DNA of 64,000 nucleotides from Caldifarciminota bacterium (GCA_016934635.1 JAFGSK010000044.1:62001-126000), one strand, 5' to 3'; shown: positions 1 through 11,200, numbered from the stretch's first letter. Program-made: numbers and translations. Notes: a model not told the origin generated them from the letters alone.

Positions 1-122
1 AATATGTCCTCTAGAATTTCCGGTGTTTCGAATACGATTTTTTCAAACTCCTCCTCGCTTTTGAATGGGGTGGATAGAAGGTTTTTAGTCTCATTTTGTG
101 TCTTCCAAAATAAATTTGCCAT
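1..122 (-). CDS. N-terminal fragment of unrecognised protein (cut by window start)
   Basis: A minus-strand reading frame begins with ATG at 122 and runs off the left edge, giving 40 residues that start MANLFWKTQNETKNLLS and continue with an acidic helix-like stretch. No family can be named from this piece. The start is supported by a promoter with TTGACA and TATAAG boxes whose -10 ends exactly 6 nt before the ATG, the same leaderless geometry seen at many other genes in this window. There is no Shine-Dalgarno sequence before the ATG. The plus-strand frame over the same bases has no such support. Confidence 0.6.
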   Translation of the reverse strand, partial: MANLFWKTQNETKNLLSTPFKSEEEFEKIVFETPEILEDI

Positions 123-128
123 AATATT

Positions 129-156
129 CTTATACAGAAATAAGGTATCTTGTCAA
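129..156 (-). promoter_or_regulatory. Leaderless promoter of the leftmost gene
   Basis: On the minus strand TTGACA (151-156) and TATAAG (129-134) are separated by 16 bp. The -10 box ends 6 nt before the ATG at 122. Confidence 0.65.
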
Positions 157-253
157 GACACCTGGTTTAATCAGCCTCCTTTATCTTCCACATCAAGTGG
201 GGTATCCTGTGTGTCGATGTGTCGGGAAAAGCGGGACCGAACGAAATATAATC

Positions 254-281
254 TTGACTCTCGTGTATAACAGTGTATAGT
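254..281 (+). promoter_or_regulatory. Promoter of the DUF3160 lipoprotein gene
   Basis: TTGACT and TATAGT are separated by 16 bp. Transcription should start near 288, leaving a short leader that carries the TAGGAGG ribosome site before the ATG at 303. Confidence 0.7.
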
Positions 282-302
282 GGTTGAAACTAGGAGGCAA
301 AC

Positions 303-2315
303 ATGCGTCTATTGTTAATCGCAGCCTTTACTATATGTGTAGGATTTGCGACTGCTTGTGCCGGTAAGCTGGACGGTCTCGACCTTTCGAAGACCCAGTA
401 CGATATTAACTACCGGCTAAAGGGGGACGGTCTTGACAAGATGGATGAGTTAGGGTTCGTGCTTTATCCCACCATGGAAGAGGAGATATACGATCTCTAC
501 GGCAGCTTCACCAGATCCTCCACAACACCTATATTCATCTCGGCAGACCTGCCCTACCATACACTGCACCTAATGGTCGACTACACCGTAAGGATAATGG
601 AGTTGGAGGAGCTCCTGCCGAAGCTTGAGGAGTTGACTGAAGGCATGCTGGCTGAAGCCGAACGGGATTACAAAAAAACCTCCGCTGATCTCAAGGAAGC
701 GGCAAGAGCCGAATTCATCTACTTTGCGGTTGCTGCCAAGCTCCTTGAGCTGGATGTCGAGCTTGCAGCCCAGGACGCAAAACTCGTCAAGAAAGAGCTC
801 GAAAAGATCGAAAGACACTCAGGTCTTGAAGACGTTTCGTTCCTGCCGGAGATAAAAGAGGACTACTCCCAGTACGTACCCCGAGGCCACTACACTCGGT
901 CGGAGGAGTTCGGACGCTACTTCAAGGCGATGATGTGGTTCGGCAGGCTGCCCCTGCACATACCCAAGGAGGATAAACCTCTTTTACCAATGCAGACAGC
1001 CCTGCTCATATCACTTAACCTTGAGGATAACGATGATCTTAAGACCCTTTGGAAAGAGATATACGAACCCACCGCCTTCTTCTTCGGTTGCGCGGACGAT
1101 TTGACCCCTGAGCAGTTGATCGAGGCCGCTGATGATTTCTACACCGAAAAGCTGAACCCAGATGTCTTTGCTGACGAGACAAGGCTGCGCGAGTTCGCCC
1201 AAGAACTCAGAAGTGACTTCAAACCGAAGATTCTTTCAGAGTTCGCACTGTCTACAGGAAAGGAACAGATAGAAATCCCCGTGTCTATGCGCTTCATGCC
1301 CCAGCGGTTCGTCCCGGATTCCTACATCTTCTCCCAGCTCACATTCGACAGGGTGACAGCCTATCAAGGGAAACCTGAACCTAAGCCCTTCACATGGGGC
1401 ATGACTGCGGTCGGTGCGATGCGCGTATTCCCGCGGGGGCTGGATGCGATGGGAGTTCTGGGCTGGGAAACAGCTGAGGAAATCCTGAGAAAAGACGGGG
1501 ATACCGAGTACATGGGCTACGAAGAACAGTACCAAAAGATGGTCAAATGGTACAATGGTCTGCCGGAAGAGGAACGCAAATCCTCGGTATACTTCAGGTG
1601 GTTCGAGCTGTTCAGGCTTTACCGCGAGGCATGTGCCCCGAAGAAGGTTGATGCCTGCGCCTGGGAGAGCAAGAAGCTTTTGACCGCACTGGGTTCGTGG
1701 ACCGAGCTTCGCCACGACGCGATACTTTACGCCAAACAGAGCTACACCGCGGTCGGAACCGCCGCCCCTCCCCCACCTCTGCGACTTGCGTACGTCGAGG
1801 AAGCGCCCGAACTTTACGAAGCAATGGCGGAATGCGCACGGGTGATTGCAGGTTTTGCCGAGGAAGGAAGCAGAATCGCCGATTCTTACGAGAGTTTTGC
1901 CATAACACTCGATAATCTGGCGGATTATGCCAGAAAGCAGCAAAAGGGGCAAAACTTGAGTGCTGAGGAGCACTCCTACCTGTGGTACGTTTCTTCCACA
2001 CTCCGTAACCTTCCTTACAATCTTGGAAACGTCGTTTTGTCTGACGCAGACCAGCGCATGGCGCTCGTTGCTGACGTTCACACCGACCTGAACTCAAGCC
2101 AGGTGCTTGAGGAAGCAACAGGCAGCCCAGCACGGATTCTCGTGCTGGTCGAAATTGACGGCAAATCCTACGTTGCGCAGGGCGGGACCTTTTCTTACTT
2201 TGAATTCAAGCATGACATGGCAGACAGGCTGACCGACGAGGCGTGGCAGCAGATGGTACAAGATGGAAAAACTCCGGATATGCCTACCTGGACTGAGGTT
2301 ATATTCGCGGAGTAG
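303..2315 (+). CDS. DUF3160 domain lipoprotein
   Basis: This 670-residue protein matches the DUF3160 family in overall pattern: a short N-terminal linker, then a long helical region rich in Glu, Leu and aromatic residues, with the recognisable early segment FISADLPYHTLH. The first 19 residues form a signal sequence ending in FATAC, a plausible lipobox with Cys19 as the lipidation site, so it is probably an envelope lipoprotein. Its biochemical role is not known; the family is uncharacterised. The start is fixed by TAGGAGG six bases upstream and by a good promoter. The gene stands alone: the next gene has its own promoter in the 183-bp gap that follows. No disruption is visible. Confidence 0.8.
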   Translation: MRLLLIAAFTICVGFATACAGKLDGLDLSKTQYDINYRLKGDGLDKMDELGFVLYPTMEEEIYDLYGSFTRSSTTPIFISADLPYHTLHLMVDYTVRIMELEELLPKLEELTEGMLAEAERDYKKTSADLKEAARAEFIYFAVAAKLLELDVELAAQDAKLVKKELEKIERHSGLEDVSFLPEIKEDYSQYVPRGHYTRSEEFGRYFKAMMWFGRLPLHIPKEDKPLLPMQTALLISLNLEDNDDLKTLWKEIYEPTAFFFGCADDLTPEQLIEAADDFYTEKLNPDVFADETRLREFAQELRSDFKPKILSEFALSTGKEQIEIPVSMRFMPQRFVPDSYIFSQLTFDRVTAYQGKPEPKPFTWGMTAVGAMRVFPRGLDAMGVLGWETAEEILRKDGDTEYMGYEEQYQKMVKWYNGLPEEERKSSVYFRWFELFRLYREACAPKKVDACAWESKKLLTALGSWTELRHDAILYAKQSYTAVGTAAPPPPLRLAYVEEAPELYEAMAECARVIAGFAEEGSRIADSYESFAITLDNLADYARKQQKGQNLSAEEHSYLWYVSSTLRNLPYNLGNVVLSDADQRMALVADVHTDLNSSQVLEEATGSPARILVLVEIDGKSYVAQGGTFSYFEFKHDMADRLTDEAWQQMVQDGKTPDMPTWTEVIFAE

Positions 2316-2464
2316 AGATTCGACCGTATTAATGGAATTAAACCGTAGGGGCTGACCTTCAGATCAACACGTATATTTACATGATCGACGAAAAAAAATC
2401 TGTGCTTACGAACCCTTCGAAATCTCTGACTTGACATGTGAGGATATGCTGGTCCTTTTAATGC

Positions 2465-2492
2465 TTGACACGGAATTCAAATCCGGTATGCT
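2465..2492 (+). promoter_or_regulatory. Leaderless promoter of the membrane protein pair
   Basis: TTGACA (2465-2470) and TATGCT (2487-2492) are spaced by 16 bp, and the ATG follows after 6 nt. No ribosome site is present. Confidence 0.7.
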
Positions 2493-2498
2493 CGTTCC

Positions 2499-3074
2499 AT
2501 GAGGCGTGATCCCGTATCGACCTGGCGGCTGGTTGTGTGTTTTCTCATTTGTTTTTTCCTGGCAGGAGTCGCCGAGATAATAATCCAGGCGATAAGCCTT
2601 GGCCAACTATCGTGGCTGAGGATACTCAAGACGGCAACGGCGGTAGGGTTCGTCGGCTTCACGGTCATAGCGCTTTCCGAAAAAGGTTTCTTCTATGCCC
2701 TGATAGCCGCCGCAGGAGGAGCCATGGTGACAGGTATCTTCTCCAACTACATCGTCTCCAAGATAATCCAGATCCTGCTTATATTCGCCTTTGAAATCCT
2801 TCTCGTCGCAATCATCTTTACAGTAGACCGGATAGCCAAACCCAGAAGGCTTTTTCGACTGCTTTTGGGCTTAGCAGGTGGGTTACTGGCTTCAGCTCTG
2901 GCGGCAGGCATAGCAGGCTCTGTCATACCTTCAATCCCAGGCTTCTGGCAGGGAATCGTTAAGAACTTCAATCTAATCGGGGAGTTTGGGGCAATCCCTG
3001 CGTTAGCCTTGTTTTTCACAAGGCTCCTGTTGGGTGAAAGAAAAAATATCAAACCAGAAGAGGAGTTGGAATGA
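2499..3074 (+). CDS. Small integral membrane protein, first of a paralogous pair
   Basis: The product is 191 residues with about five hydrophobic segments (roughly residues 10-28, 40-60, 65-85, 90-108 and 120-150) and a charged C-terminus. I do not recognise a named family. It resembles its downstream neighbour in length, spacing of membrane segments and the pattern of Gly-rich helices, so the two probably arose by duplication and may form a hetero-oligomer. The start at 2499 is chosen because a TTGACA/TATGCT promoter ends 6 nt before it, with no ribosome site, so the message is probably leaderless. The last four bases overlap the next gene (ATGA), indicating translational coupling. Confidence 0.7.
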   Translation: MRRDPVSTWRLVVCFLICFFLAGVAEIIIQAISLGQLSWLRILKTATAVGFVGFTVIALSEKGFFYALIAAAGGAMVTGIFSNYIVSKIIQILLIFAFEILLVAIIFTVDRIAKPRRLFRLLLGLAGGLLASALAAGIAGSVIPSIPGFWQGIVKNFNLIGEFGAIPALALFFTRLLLGERKNIKPEEELE

Positions 3075-3616
3075 AGAAGTCTACGAGTTGGCTCAAGATT
3101 ATTTTGGTTCTGGGGATCGCTTTTTTGGTGGCAGCTTTGCTCCACGGCCTGCTGCAGGGTCAGTGGTTCGCGGGTCTGGCGCTCAAGGCGGCCTTCCTGG
3201 CAACGGTACTGGGTTTCGTGGTCCTTGCCTGGGACGAGGCAGGATTCTTTTTCGCCCTTGGTAGTGCCGTTATACTTTCTCTGATGGCTGCCGTAACCGG
3301 CAGCCCGCCCCTGCTTAACGGCTTGTACACACTTATCTTCTTCACGTTGTTCGCAGGCCTTATGTTCCTGGGCGACTGGGTAAGCCGCAAGATACTTGTG
3401 TTGCGAGCTGTGGTGAGCCTGGCCGGAGGAGTGGTTGCCGGTGTTATCCTGGTTTATCTTCTTCCTCTAATAGTTTCAGGCATACCCCCGTTCATGCAGG
3501 GCCTTTCGGATAAGGCCGAGATAATCTCCTACATCGAGATTTCAGGTGGAGTTGCAGTTGCTGTACTGGTAGCTCGTCTCATCGGCGGAACCAAGAAGGA
3601 AAGCGAAAAGAAGTAA
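3071..3616 (+). CDS. Small integral membrane protein, second of a paralogous pair
   Basis: The 181-residue product has about five hydrophobic helices and a Lys/Glu tail. It starts inside the stop codon of the upstream gene and has GAGGAG as ribosome site within that gene, so both are made from one message. Like its partner it has no clear catalytic motif and no recognised family. An imperfect stem-loop overlaps its stop codon and may end transcription from either side, because the next gene runs convergently. Confidence 0.7.
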   Translation: MKKSTSWLKIILVLGIAFLVAALLHGLLQGQWFAGLALKAAFLATVLGFVVLAWDEAGFFFALGSAVILSLMAAVTGSPPLLNGLYTLIFFTLFAGLMFLGDWVSRKILVLRAVVSLAGGVVAGVILVYLLPLIVSGIPPFMQGLSDKAEIISYIEISGGVAVAVLVARLIGGTKKESEKK

Positions 3617-3638
3617 GGCCAGCCAGAAGGCCGGCCTT
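3615..3638. terminator. Stem-loop between convergent genes
   Basis: AAGGCC and GGCCTT form the outer stem, with GCC/GGC inside and an AGAA loop, leaving one A-C mismatch. There is no run of T on either side, so termination is plausible rather than certain. Confidence 0.4.
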
Positions 3639-3662
3639 AGGTTTAATCAACTCTTCTGTATT

Positions 3663-4842
3663 TTACTCTTCTTCAGGTACATCTGAGAAGGAAACCGCAA
3701 CCGAAGCGCGGTGAACCGGGGCAAGATACCAGTGCCACTCGAAGCTGTAATCGACGAAGATATTGTAGACTATGTCTTTGTAATAGGTGGTATCGTTAGC
3801 CATTAAACGAGTAGTCTTCTTGTCGACTACCCTGGAACTGAAAGGAACCTTCAAACCCATTCCGGCTGAAGGGCCGCGACTGTTCCGGTTGGACAGGATC
3901 TCTCGTATCAGATCCCCGGTCTCCATGGTAGAAGTCGAATCTTCTTCGTCGCCAAGCGAAGGTGCCGTATTGAGTCCCAAGCCTCCGCGCAGGAACAACT
4001 CTACATCGCTGATCCCTATTGCATACTCAAGACCTAAGGCGCCCTTGGCGGCCTGGTCAGAGAGATGGAAGAAATCTGCCTCCAGTGTCAGTCGTGACGC
4101 ATCGGTGTCAACCAAATCAAGGGCGATTCCTCCACCGAAGGTAAAGGGCAGACCGAAGGTCTCGGATTGAAAGTTAGCGGGTATATCCTCGGTTTGCAGG
4201 GTATCCTTGTTGGTATTGAAGAAAAGCCCTGAGCCTTTATAGGCCATGTCAGGACCGAAATTCTGGACAACGAAACCGATCCTCAGATTACTGAAGGGAA
4301 GCTCATAGGTGGCGCCAACATCCATACCCAATCCCCACGCAGCCACATTGTGAAGCGTGAGGTCGATCACCTTTACGGTTGCGCCTGCAGTAAACTTCTC
4401 AGTCATCTTCCGGGCGTAACTCAAACCTACGGCGTAGTTGTTGGCAGAGTAATAATTCCCGGTTCCTTGCTGATCTTCGTAGGTTGTTATCTCGATTGGT
4501 CCGGACAGATGGGCGAGTATTTGAACGCCCACTGCATCCATGGCTCCAACCGGCATCCCGACTGCGACGTTTTCCTCGAGCATGCCTGCGAAGAGCATGG
4601 CCTGGCCAAAGGAAGCAGAAGGGGCTTCCATCTTGGCTATACCGGCCGGATTCCAGTATAGAGCATCCGGACCGTCGGCCAGCGCCGTATATGCACAACC
4701 CATAGCTATCGGCCGTGCCCCGGCACCCATGCTCAAAAATGACGCTGACGCACCGGCTCCGCCAAGGCGCGCAGAAACAGGAACCGAAATTACAACCAGA
4801 GCCAGTATACCGAGGATTAGGAGTTTTTTCTCGCGTTTCATC
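3663..4842 (-). CDS. PorV/UPF0164-family outer-membrane beta-barrel protein
   Basis: The product (about 392 residues) has a signal peptide with a Lys-Arg N-terminus, then the typical family opening of a Gly/Ala-rich segment with GAGARPIAMG, ALADGPDALYWNPAGIA and the following Phe/Gly-rich strands. This is the pattern of PorV/PorQ-like and UPF0164 barrels, FadL-like proteins; in type IX secretion PorV shuttles cargo from the translocon to the attachment machinery. Alternating polar/aromatic strands continue to the C-terminus. The start at 4842 is chosen because GGAGG lies just upstream and a signal peptide follows; a longer frame upstream would overlap the preceding gene. It is the last gene of a three-gene operon and lies 10 bp after the large secreted protein, which suggests it handles or anchors that protein. 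Confidence 0.8.
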
Positions 4843-4852
4843 TCTTCCTCCT

Positions 4853-7800
4853 TTACCTTACGATGGCGAATTTGCCCCAGGCTTTTTCGCCATCCTCGGT
4901 TTCTACCTGCCAGATGTATAACCCGCTCGTGCAATCAAGGCCTTCCTCGGTCAAGAGGTCCCAGTTCTCGGAACCTGCCCCGCCGTAAAGGCCGACGCCG
5001 TCGTGCTCAATGGTTCTTATGAGTAATCCTGCGGTGTTGAAGATACGTATCTTACACTTTTCAGGCAGGTATTGGAAGACTACGTGCCGATCGTACTGGG
5101 TGCGATCCCATGGGGCGCGGACGTAGTATGGGTTTGGAACAACCTTGATGTCTTTCAGGGTTATGCTGGTATCGGTGGTGTCTATGAACGAGGTGTCGGT
5201 CGTGAACTCAAACAGGTCCTCAAGGGTGGTGGAACCGATGGTCTTGATCAGGAACTGCTCTCCAGCCTTTGGATTAATCACGAGCTGAATCGTATCCTCA
5301 GTAGTATCGTTGACTGTCTGGATATTCGTCACCGTATCTTTGAAAAATACGGTCAAGTTGGGATTCCCAGGGGCAAAATTCGGGTAATAGATACTGAATT
5401 TATTTCCGTCTTCAATCGGCCAGCCCCTCGTACTCAGCCATAGAACAATATCCTTGTTCGGGTTTTGGTCGATTAATACAAGGGTGTCATCTACACGCAC
5501 CCGCTGAACCGAGATGGGACATGTTTGGTCAGTACAGTCTTTACCGTTGGGGTCGATGGTGACAAGATAGCTCTGCACCATCGGGACAGGTTCACCTGCA
5601 TCGTCGCCTTCCCAACTAACATCGAAGTCCATATCGGTAGGTTCTTGTTCGTCCTTCTTGATCCAGCCGGTCTCGTAATCGTCGATTATCTCCTCTATGT
5701 CCAGGGTATCTATGGATATACCGGCTATTTGAATGAAGAGCCCGTCCAGTACCGGGCCGCTGAACTCGCCTGAACGCATGACGAAGTCGTCAAGAACAAC
5801 GGAATCACGGGTCATGTCTTTGACGTAAGCCAGACGGATTGTCCCGGTTGCAGGGTCTTCTTTGAAGCCGACCCTGTAGGTATGACCTGTTATCTGTTCC
5901 GGCGATACGACGCTGTCGGCAACCAGGGCGCTGCCTTCGCCTGCAATACGTCTTGCCGGAGTACAGGTCGATGTCTTCCACCTCATCGGGTTGCTTCGCG
6001 GAACCGCCCAGTAGGTCTTGCCGGACTTTCCGCCTTCCAGTGATTCGACACCCTCGGTTGGTTGAGGCCGTGAGTAGGAGGTCACCGAGTAATAGTATAT
6101 CTGACCGTTGTGGACATTCTCGTCGATGTAGAAGTGGCGTATTCCTTCCTGACCTCCAAGTGCTTCTGCAGGGTAGGTCATGATTACGAATTCCTCGCCG
6201 TGTACAGGTTCAAGGATGTCCCCTGGTTCCGCCTGGGCTGGATCGCCATCCTTGATCATGCACTGTACGCCGTCAATAAGGATTATATCGCCGGAATTGT
6301 AGATATAAGGAGGGTCTGTCAGAGGCTTCACACCGCCGTCTAGTCCGGTAAGTATACAAAAACCGCCTTCGTCAAGGGCGTTCTCGTTGTAATTCAAGAC
6401 CTTCAGCTCAGCCAGATCGTAGACTGTATAGCCAATGCCTGAATCTACAATAGTTGAGTCGAACGAGATTGTATAGATGTTGTAGCCGTAGCCTATCTTG
6501 TCTAAATCCACTCCGGAATGATAACCCAGATATTCGATGGTTGATTTGGTTGGACCAACAAAATGCCCGACTATAACCGTATCCGGGTTGTAGGAACCTG
6601 CAAGATCGTAGTCGGCCATGAGTTCCCAAGTCTCTGAGATTCCGGAAAGACTGCGGTAGACGCGGTACCCTTCGAATGTATTTTGACCGCTCATTGGATC
6701 GGTGTAGTTCTCAGGATCACTGTTCCAGTTCAGGTAAACCGTGCTGTCGCCCGGGATTACCGTAAGTGCCGGGTTGGGTGGAGGGGAGTAACCGAAGTAA
6801 CCGTTCTCGAACTGAATCTTGGCTGCAATTGCCTTCTCCCTCAATTCGTCAAGGGAGTAAGCCAGGATAATTGCATAGGTGATTTCGAGTTGGTCTCCGG
6901 TTTCGAGGTACGGCATCAGTGAATCCACAGGTCCGCAGTTCAGAAGCATCCTTACGTCGTTGGGATTTTCCCAGGTAACGAATTCCCTGGAAGCCATGTA
7001 TGAGTATTTCAGGCTGTCCGTTCCGTCGTTGTCGATATCGAATCCGTTTTGCCACGTCTCAAATCCGGTAAGACCGATTTCGACCCCGCGGTTGTCCTCA
7101 GGGGTCTCAAGCAATACGCAGCCGATATAACCTGCCGGGGTCACCCAACCCGACTCTGAACCGCCAGCATCATAGGTGTAGCCCATGTTGAGTCCCTCGT
7201 CGAATCCAATCAGATCATCCCAGCAACCGTCGTCACCAGCGACATTTCCGCCGGTTCCAACGTCGTTGTCCATGAAGAGTGAGATGTATACCGAATCGAG
7301 CGTGAAGTCGTTCATGTTTTGTATCTTGTAGTTAAAGTACACAAAGTCTTTGTTGTAGTTATAGTTCCAGCAGTATGTTCGCTGTTCGATCCTGATGCCT
7401 TGACCCCATATATCGTAAGGTCCCATGCTCCTGATCCAGATCACCGCCGCGTCCTGGGCAGGAATCCAGTCTCCTGCACAGGCGTATGTATCCTGAAACG
7501 AGATGATATCACCATTATCCGGATCAACCTCAGGCATCGAGATGGCCCTTCTCTTTTCATTGATGGCGGTATCTGCAAACGGCCACAAGGTCTGGTACTC
7601 CAAAGGCGTGGTTCCGCCCTGGGCAAAGAGATTGCCGCCTTGACCCACAAAACCGTACCCATCAGGGATAACCATGTCGCTGAAGTAAAAGCCGCGGTTG
7701 CTAATATCCTGCATACCGCCTGCGTTCTCCATCTCAGGCGCTGCCATAGCTCCAAGATCACTATAGAAACCGCCTTTGGAAACGTTAGGTCTGTAAGACC

Positions 7801-8197
7801 CGCCGCTTCCGCCTACTTCAGCTGGGTACCAGCTGCCCACCCACAGGCCGAACGCAAACCCGTAGAACTGCTCGGATCCTGCCGGGAACTCTATGTTATC
7901 ACCCCTTCCGTTGTCTCTGTGAGGAAGTCCCCAGTACGGATGTTCGTCAGCCGGGTGGCGTTTGAATACACCGCCTTGCAAGGTGTTACTAATTGGAATA
8001 TCACTGATGTTTCCACCGTCAACGAACCAGGTCATCCAGAACCAGGCAGGCTCATTGGTAGTCTCTGTCAGAAGACGAACAGGTTTTGGCTCCTTGACGT
8101 ATTCCAAATTCTGTTCGTAATTCATCTTGGCAAACGCCGGTAATGCAAGGGTTGCAAGGAGCGTTAAAACCAAGAAGGTTTTTCTTGTTTCCATCAT
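4853..8197 (-). CDS. Large secreted surface protein with C-terminal sorting domain
   Basis: The 1114-residue product starts with a signal peptide (MMETRKTFLVLTLLATLALP) and is dominated by Trp, Tyr, Asp and Gly. A fibronectin-III-like part near residues 480-540 carries YLNWNSDPENYTDPMSG. The last 80 residues have the form of a type IX sorting or FlgD-like domain: VVPNPYYVRAPWD, then IRIFNTAGLLIRTI, then a terminal SGLYIWQVETEDGEKAWGKF. It is therefore probably exported and displayed at the surface. It sits 13 bp after a TonB-dependent receptor and 10 bp before a PorV-like barrel on one message, so the three likely act together in binding and import of a large substrate, in the manner of SusC/SusD systems, though no SusD similarity is visible. 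The substrate is not evident. GGAGG precedes the ATG pair at 8194-8197. Confidence 0.75.
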   Translation of the reverse strand: MMETRKTFLVLTLLATLALPAFAKMNYEQNLEYVKEPKPVRLLTETTNEPAWFWMTWFVDGGNISDIPISNTLQGGVFKRHPADEHPYWGLPHRDNGRGDNIEFPAGSEQFYGFAFGLWVGSWYPAEVGGSGGSYRPNVSKGGFYSDLGAMAAPEMENAGGMQDISNRGFYFSDMVIPDGYGFVGQGGNLFAQGGTTPLEYQTLWPFADTAINEKRRAISMPEVDPDNGDIISFQDTYACAGDWIPAQDAAVIWIRSMGPYDIWGQGIRIEQRTYCWNYNYNKDFVYFNYKIQNMNDFTLDSVYISLFMDNDVGTGGNVAGDDGCWDDLIGFDEGLNMGYTYDAGGSESGWVTPAGYIGCVLLETPEDNRGVEIGLTGFETWQNGFDIDNDGTDSLKYSYMASREFVTWENPNDVRMLLNCGPVDSLMPYLETGDQLEITYAIILAYSLDELREKAIAAKIQFENGYFGYSPPPNPALTVIPGDSTVYLNWNSDPENYTDPMSGQNTFEGYRVYRSLSGISETWELMADYDLAGSYNPDTVIVGHFVGPTKSTIEYLGYHSGVDLDKIGYGYNIYTISFDSTIVDSGIGYTVYDLAELKVLNYNENALDEGGFCILTGLDGGVKPLTDPPYIYNSGDIILIDGVQCMIKDGDPAQAEPGDILEPVHGEEFVIMTYPAEALGGQEGIRHFYIDENVHNGQIYYYSVTSYSRPQPTEGVESLEGGKSGKTYWAVPRSNPMRWKTSTCTPARRIAGEGSALVADSVVSPEQITGHTYRVGFKEDPATGTIRLAYVKDMTRDSVVLDDFVMRSGEFSGPVLDGLFIQIAGISIDTLDIEEIIDDYETGWIKKDEQEPTDMDFDVSWEGDDAGEPVPMVQSYLVTIDPNGKDCTDQTCPISVQRVRVDDTLVLIDQNPNKDIVLWLSTRGWPIEDGNKFSIYYPNFAPGNPNLTVFFKDTVTNIQTVNDTTEDTIQLVINPKAGEQFLIKTIGSTTLEDLFEFTTDTSFIDTTDTSITLKDIKVVPNPYYVRAPWDRTQYDRHVVFQYLPEKCKIRIFNTAGLLIRTIEHDGVGLYGGAGSENWDLLTEEGLDCTSGLYIWQVETEDGEKAWGKFAIVR

Positions 8198-8210
8198 TCC
8201 TCCTAATGCC

Positions 8211-11200
8211 CTAGAAACTTACTCGGACACCGAAACGCATGATGCGTGGGTCACCATAGTTGCCGGGGTTCTGCCCATAGAAGGCTTCCCAATCCGCTAA
8301 ATCGGCTTCCCAATCCTGTTCCGGTACCAGGAAACCATTCCGTGCATAATTACGGTAAAGGGCAGGTTCAAAGACCGGCGCATCGCCGTGATCATCCGCC
8401 AGACCCGTGTTGGAGTAAACGTAAACTACGTTTTCCCAGTCGAACACATTGGTGACGTCGAAATAAAATCCCAAGCGTGTCCGTCCAAGGAAACCTTCCT
8501 TTCTGCTGAGCCCGAACCATTTCTCAAGCCTGAGATCCAAAGATTTTACAGGAGGAGTACGACGCGTGCCAAGTGGAATGGGATTGCCTTTCGAGTCTGT
8601 GGCCCAGTAGGGGTGGCCGGATGCTGCGGAAAACATGACGTTGAAGTTAAAATCACCTAACGCTCGAACAAGGAAGGGGGCGTCCGGTTTTGATACGGGC
8701 AGGTTGAAGTTGAGATTCGCCTTAACGGAATGAGGAACATCGAACTCCAATGGATACTCATGCTTGGGCGGTTGAAGGGTAGAGCCGCGGTAGCGGTAGT
8801 AGAATTCCCTTCCCGATGAGCCGGTGCCCTTGGCGTCCATAAAGGTATAAACAACGTATCCAGAGAAGTAGGTTCCCCTCTGGCGAACCTTTCTGACTCC
8901 TATATCCACTCCTTTGATCTTAGCAAAATCCTCAATCTGGTATACGGTGTAACTTGCCAGTTTGCGTTTGTAAAGGGTGGTAACTTCACGTGTAGCCAGA
9001 AGATTCTCCTGATCCCGGTAGTAGGCCTTGAGTGTCAATGCCCAGTTTTTTCCCTCATCCAAAGCCTGTTCATATCCTGCTTCATAAAAGATAGTCTTCT
9101 CAGGCGGAAGATTCGGATTCCCTAGCAGAGGTACACCGGTAGTGATATCGGCTTCCATGTTCTGATAGAGCTCGCTCAGTACGACGGGCTGGAACATGTG
9201 TCCGTAAGAGGCGTACATATTGGCCTTATCCGAGACGGCAAAGGAAAGTGACAGCCGAGGACTGAATTGAAGCTTGGCATCTGTAGGCGCTTTTCCGGAA
9301 TCTATGTTGTCTTCATCGATGTAGTACTCCGATTTAGGATCGAAATAATCGAATCTGAGACCGGCATCGAGTTCAAGATCCTCGTATCTTATCACGTCTG
9401 AGATATAAGCCGCAAGACTGATGGGTTTTACGTGATAGTCGTCAGAATAAGGATTCTCATTGATGAACTGGATGCTGGAATACTCGAGATCGTTAAAGGT
9501 GCCGTTAACACCAACCTCGATGCGGTTTATGGTGTCGGGCAGCCATGTAACCGATATATCCCCCTGGTAGTTTGTTGTCGACCGCTCAGACCACACAGGT
9601 GAGTAGTAATAGGAGAAACGGCGGAACAAAGGATCGGAGTTGTAGCGGCAGTAATACATGTTGCCCGAACCCTCAAGGCTGTCCTCGTAAGGATTCTCAA
9701 CCTCAATGGTGTCTCCGGTGGCCTGATCGATAATTATCGAATCCCAGTCTCGCCACAACTCGTAGTAGTGTCTGTATAAATCGTAGTCGAACAGGTGGTA
9801 GTGGACGCCTACCGTATCGTAGGTTGTATCGGCGCCTTCTATATTGATAACGACCGAAGGCCTCCACTCATTTACCTCGTACCAGCGTTCGTTTAGCGCC
9901 TCGAGTGCATCGGCCCAGCTGAACCAGGAAAATGCCTTGTCGCCTTCCTTATAGAAGCCTCTCGGATTCACGTATTCGTTATAAAAAAGCCAGACCAACG
10001 AATCAGGATAATCGACGGAAAGGGTATCAGGGAAAAGCGCGGAATAACGCTGCTTGACATTGATCGTATCTCCTTCGTTGGTAAGGAAAAGAAACAGGTT
10101 TTCGTCAGGGATGGTGAAGGTCATCGTGCTGGGATCGAAAAGGGTTTTCCAGGTCTTGTCGGTAAAGAGTATCGTATCCCGGACTGCGCCCATCTTTACC
10201 CTTATCGTGTCACCGACCACGACATCACCCGGGTAAAAGGTATCGGTTTCCGTATATATCGTATCTTCGAGGACAATAGTATCGCTAAGCGATTCCCACC
10301 ATCCTTGGGAAGAATCCATTGCCCAGCCGACCCAGGCCAACTGCTGCCGACCGAGCTGTTTAAAATCGTTGTAGTGAGCGCCGTCCTGGTATGAAAAAGA
10401 GGTGTGCGTGTTGAAGGTTCCTATGTTGATGTTGTATATCAGCTTCTCCGATAAGGAATGGTTGACATTGAGATTCAACTGATAGTTACCTCTCTGGGTG
10501 CGTGGTCCGAACTGTTCCAGCCAAACGCCCTTACTCATACTATGCACGTAGCTGTGATACCAGAGATCGGAGTAGTTGCCGGAAAGGGTAAATTTGGGTA
10601 GGCCTCCGGTCTTTAACGTATCTTTTCTTCCCATCGGCGCCCAGGTCAGCTTCAGAGTGCCGTTGAGACGGTGCTGATCCCTGAAAGGAAGACGGTTCTC
10701 GTGATCGGTCCAATTCCCGGAAACAAAGAAAGTCGCGCTTTCGCGTCCCGGGATAAGCGGTCCTCCGAACGCCGCCGAGGCCTTCTGGTGAAACATGTTC
10801 TCGTTAGGGAACTTGATAGGGTCTTTGCTCGTTCGTATCCCGCCGTCAGTCTCGTATTCCAGTATACCGGTATATCTCTTGGTGCCTTCGCGGGTAACGA
10901 TCTCGACGACTCCGCCCATCGCGTTGCCGTATTTTGCATTGAAGTTACCGGTATTGACCCTGACCTCTTGAATGGAGTTGTTATCGATGTCCACACCGGA
11001 TTGGCCTGTTACAGGATCGTTGGCGTTGATACCGTCTACCATGTAAACGAGCTCATTTTCGCGTCCGCCCAGAACGTGGATCTCGTCCGAGCCGGCAGCG
11101 CCTATGTTGACGGCTCCAGGTTCAATGCTAACCACGTCACCCATACCGTGGACTCCGGCGATTGTCTTTATCTCTTCGCCTGTTCTGGTTGGTTCTTTTG

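Noticed and set aside
4-270. Plus-strand frame of 88 codons at the left edge
   Set aside because: No ribosome site or promoter, and it covers the promoter and start of a better supported minus-strand gene.
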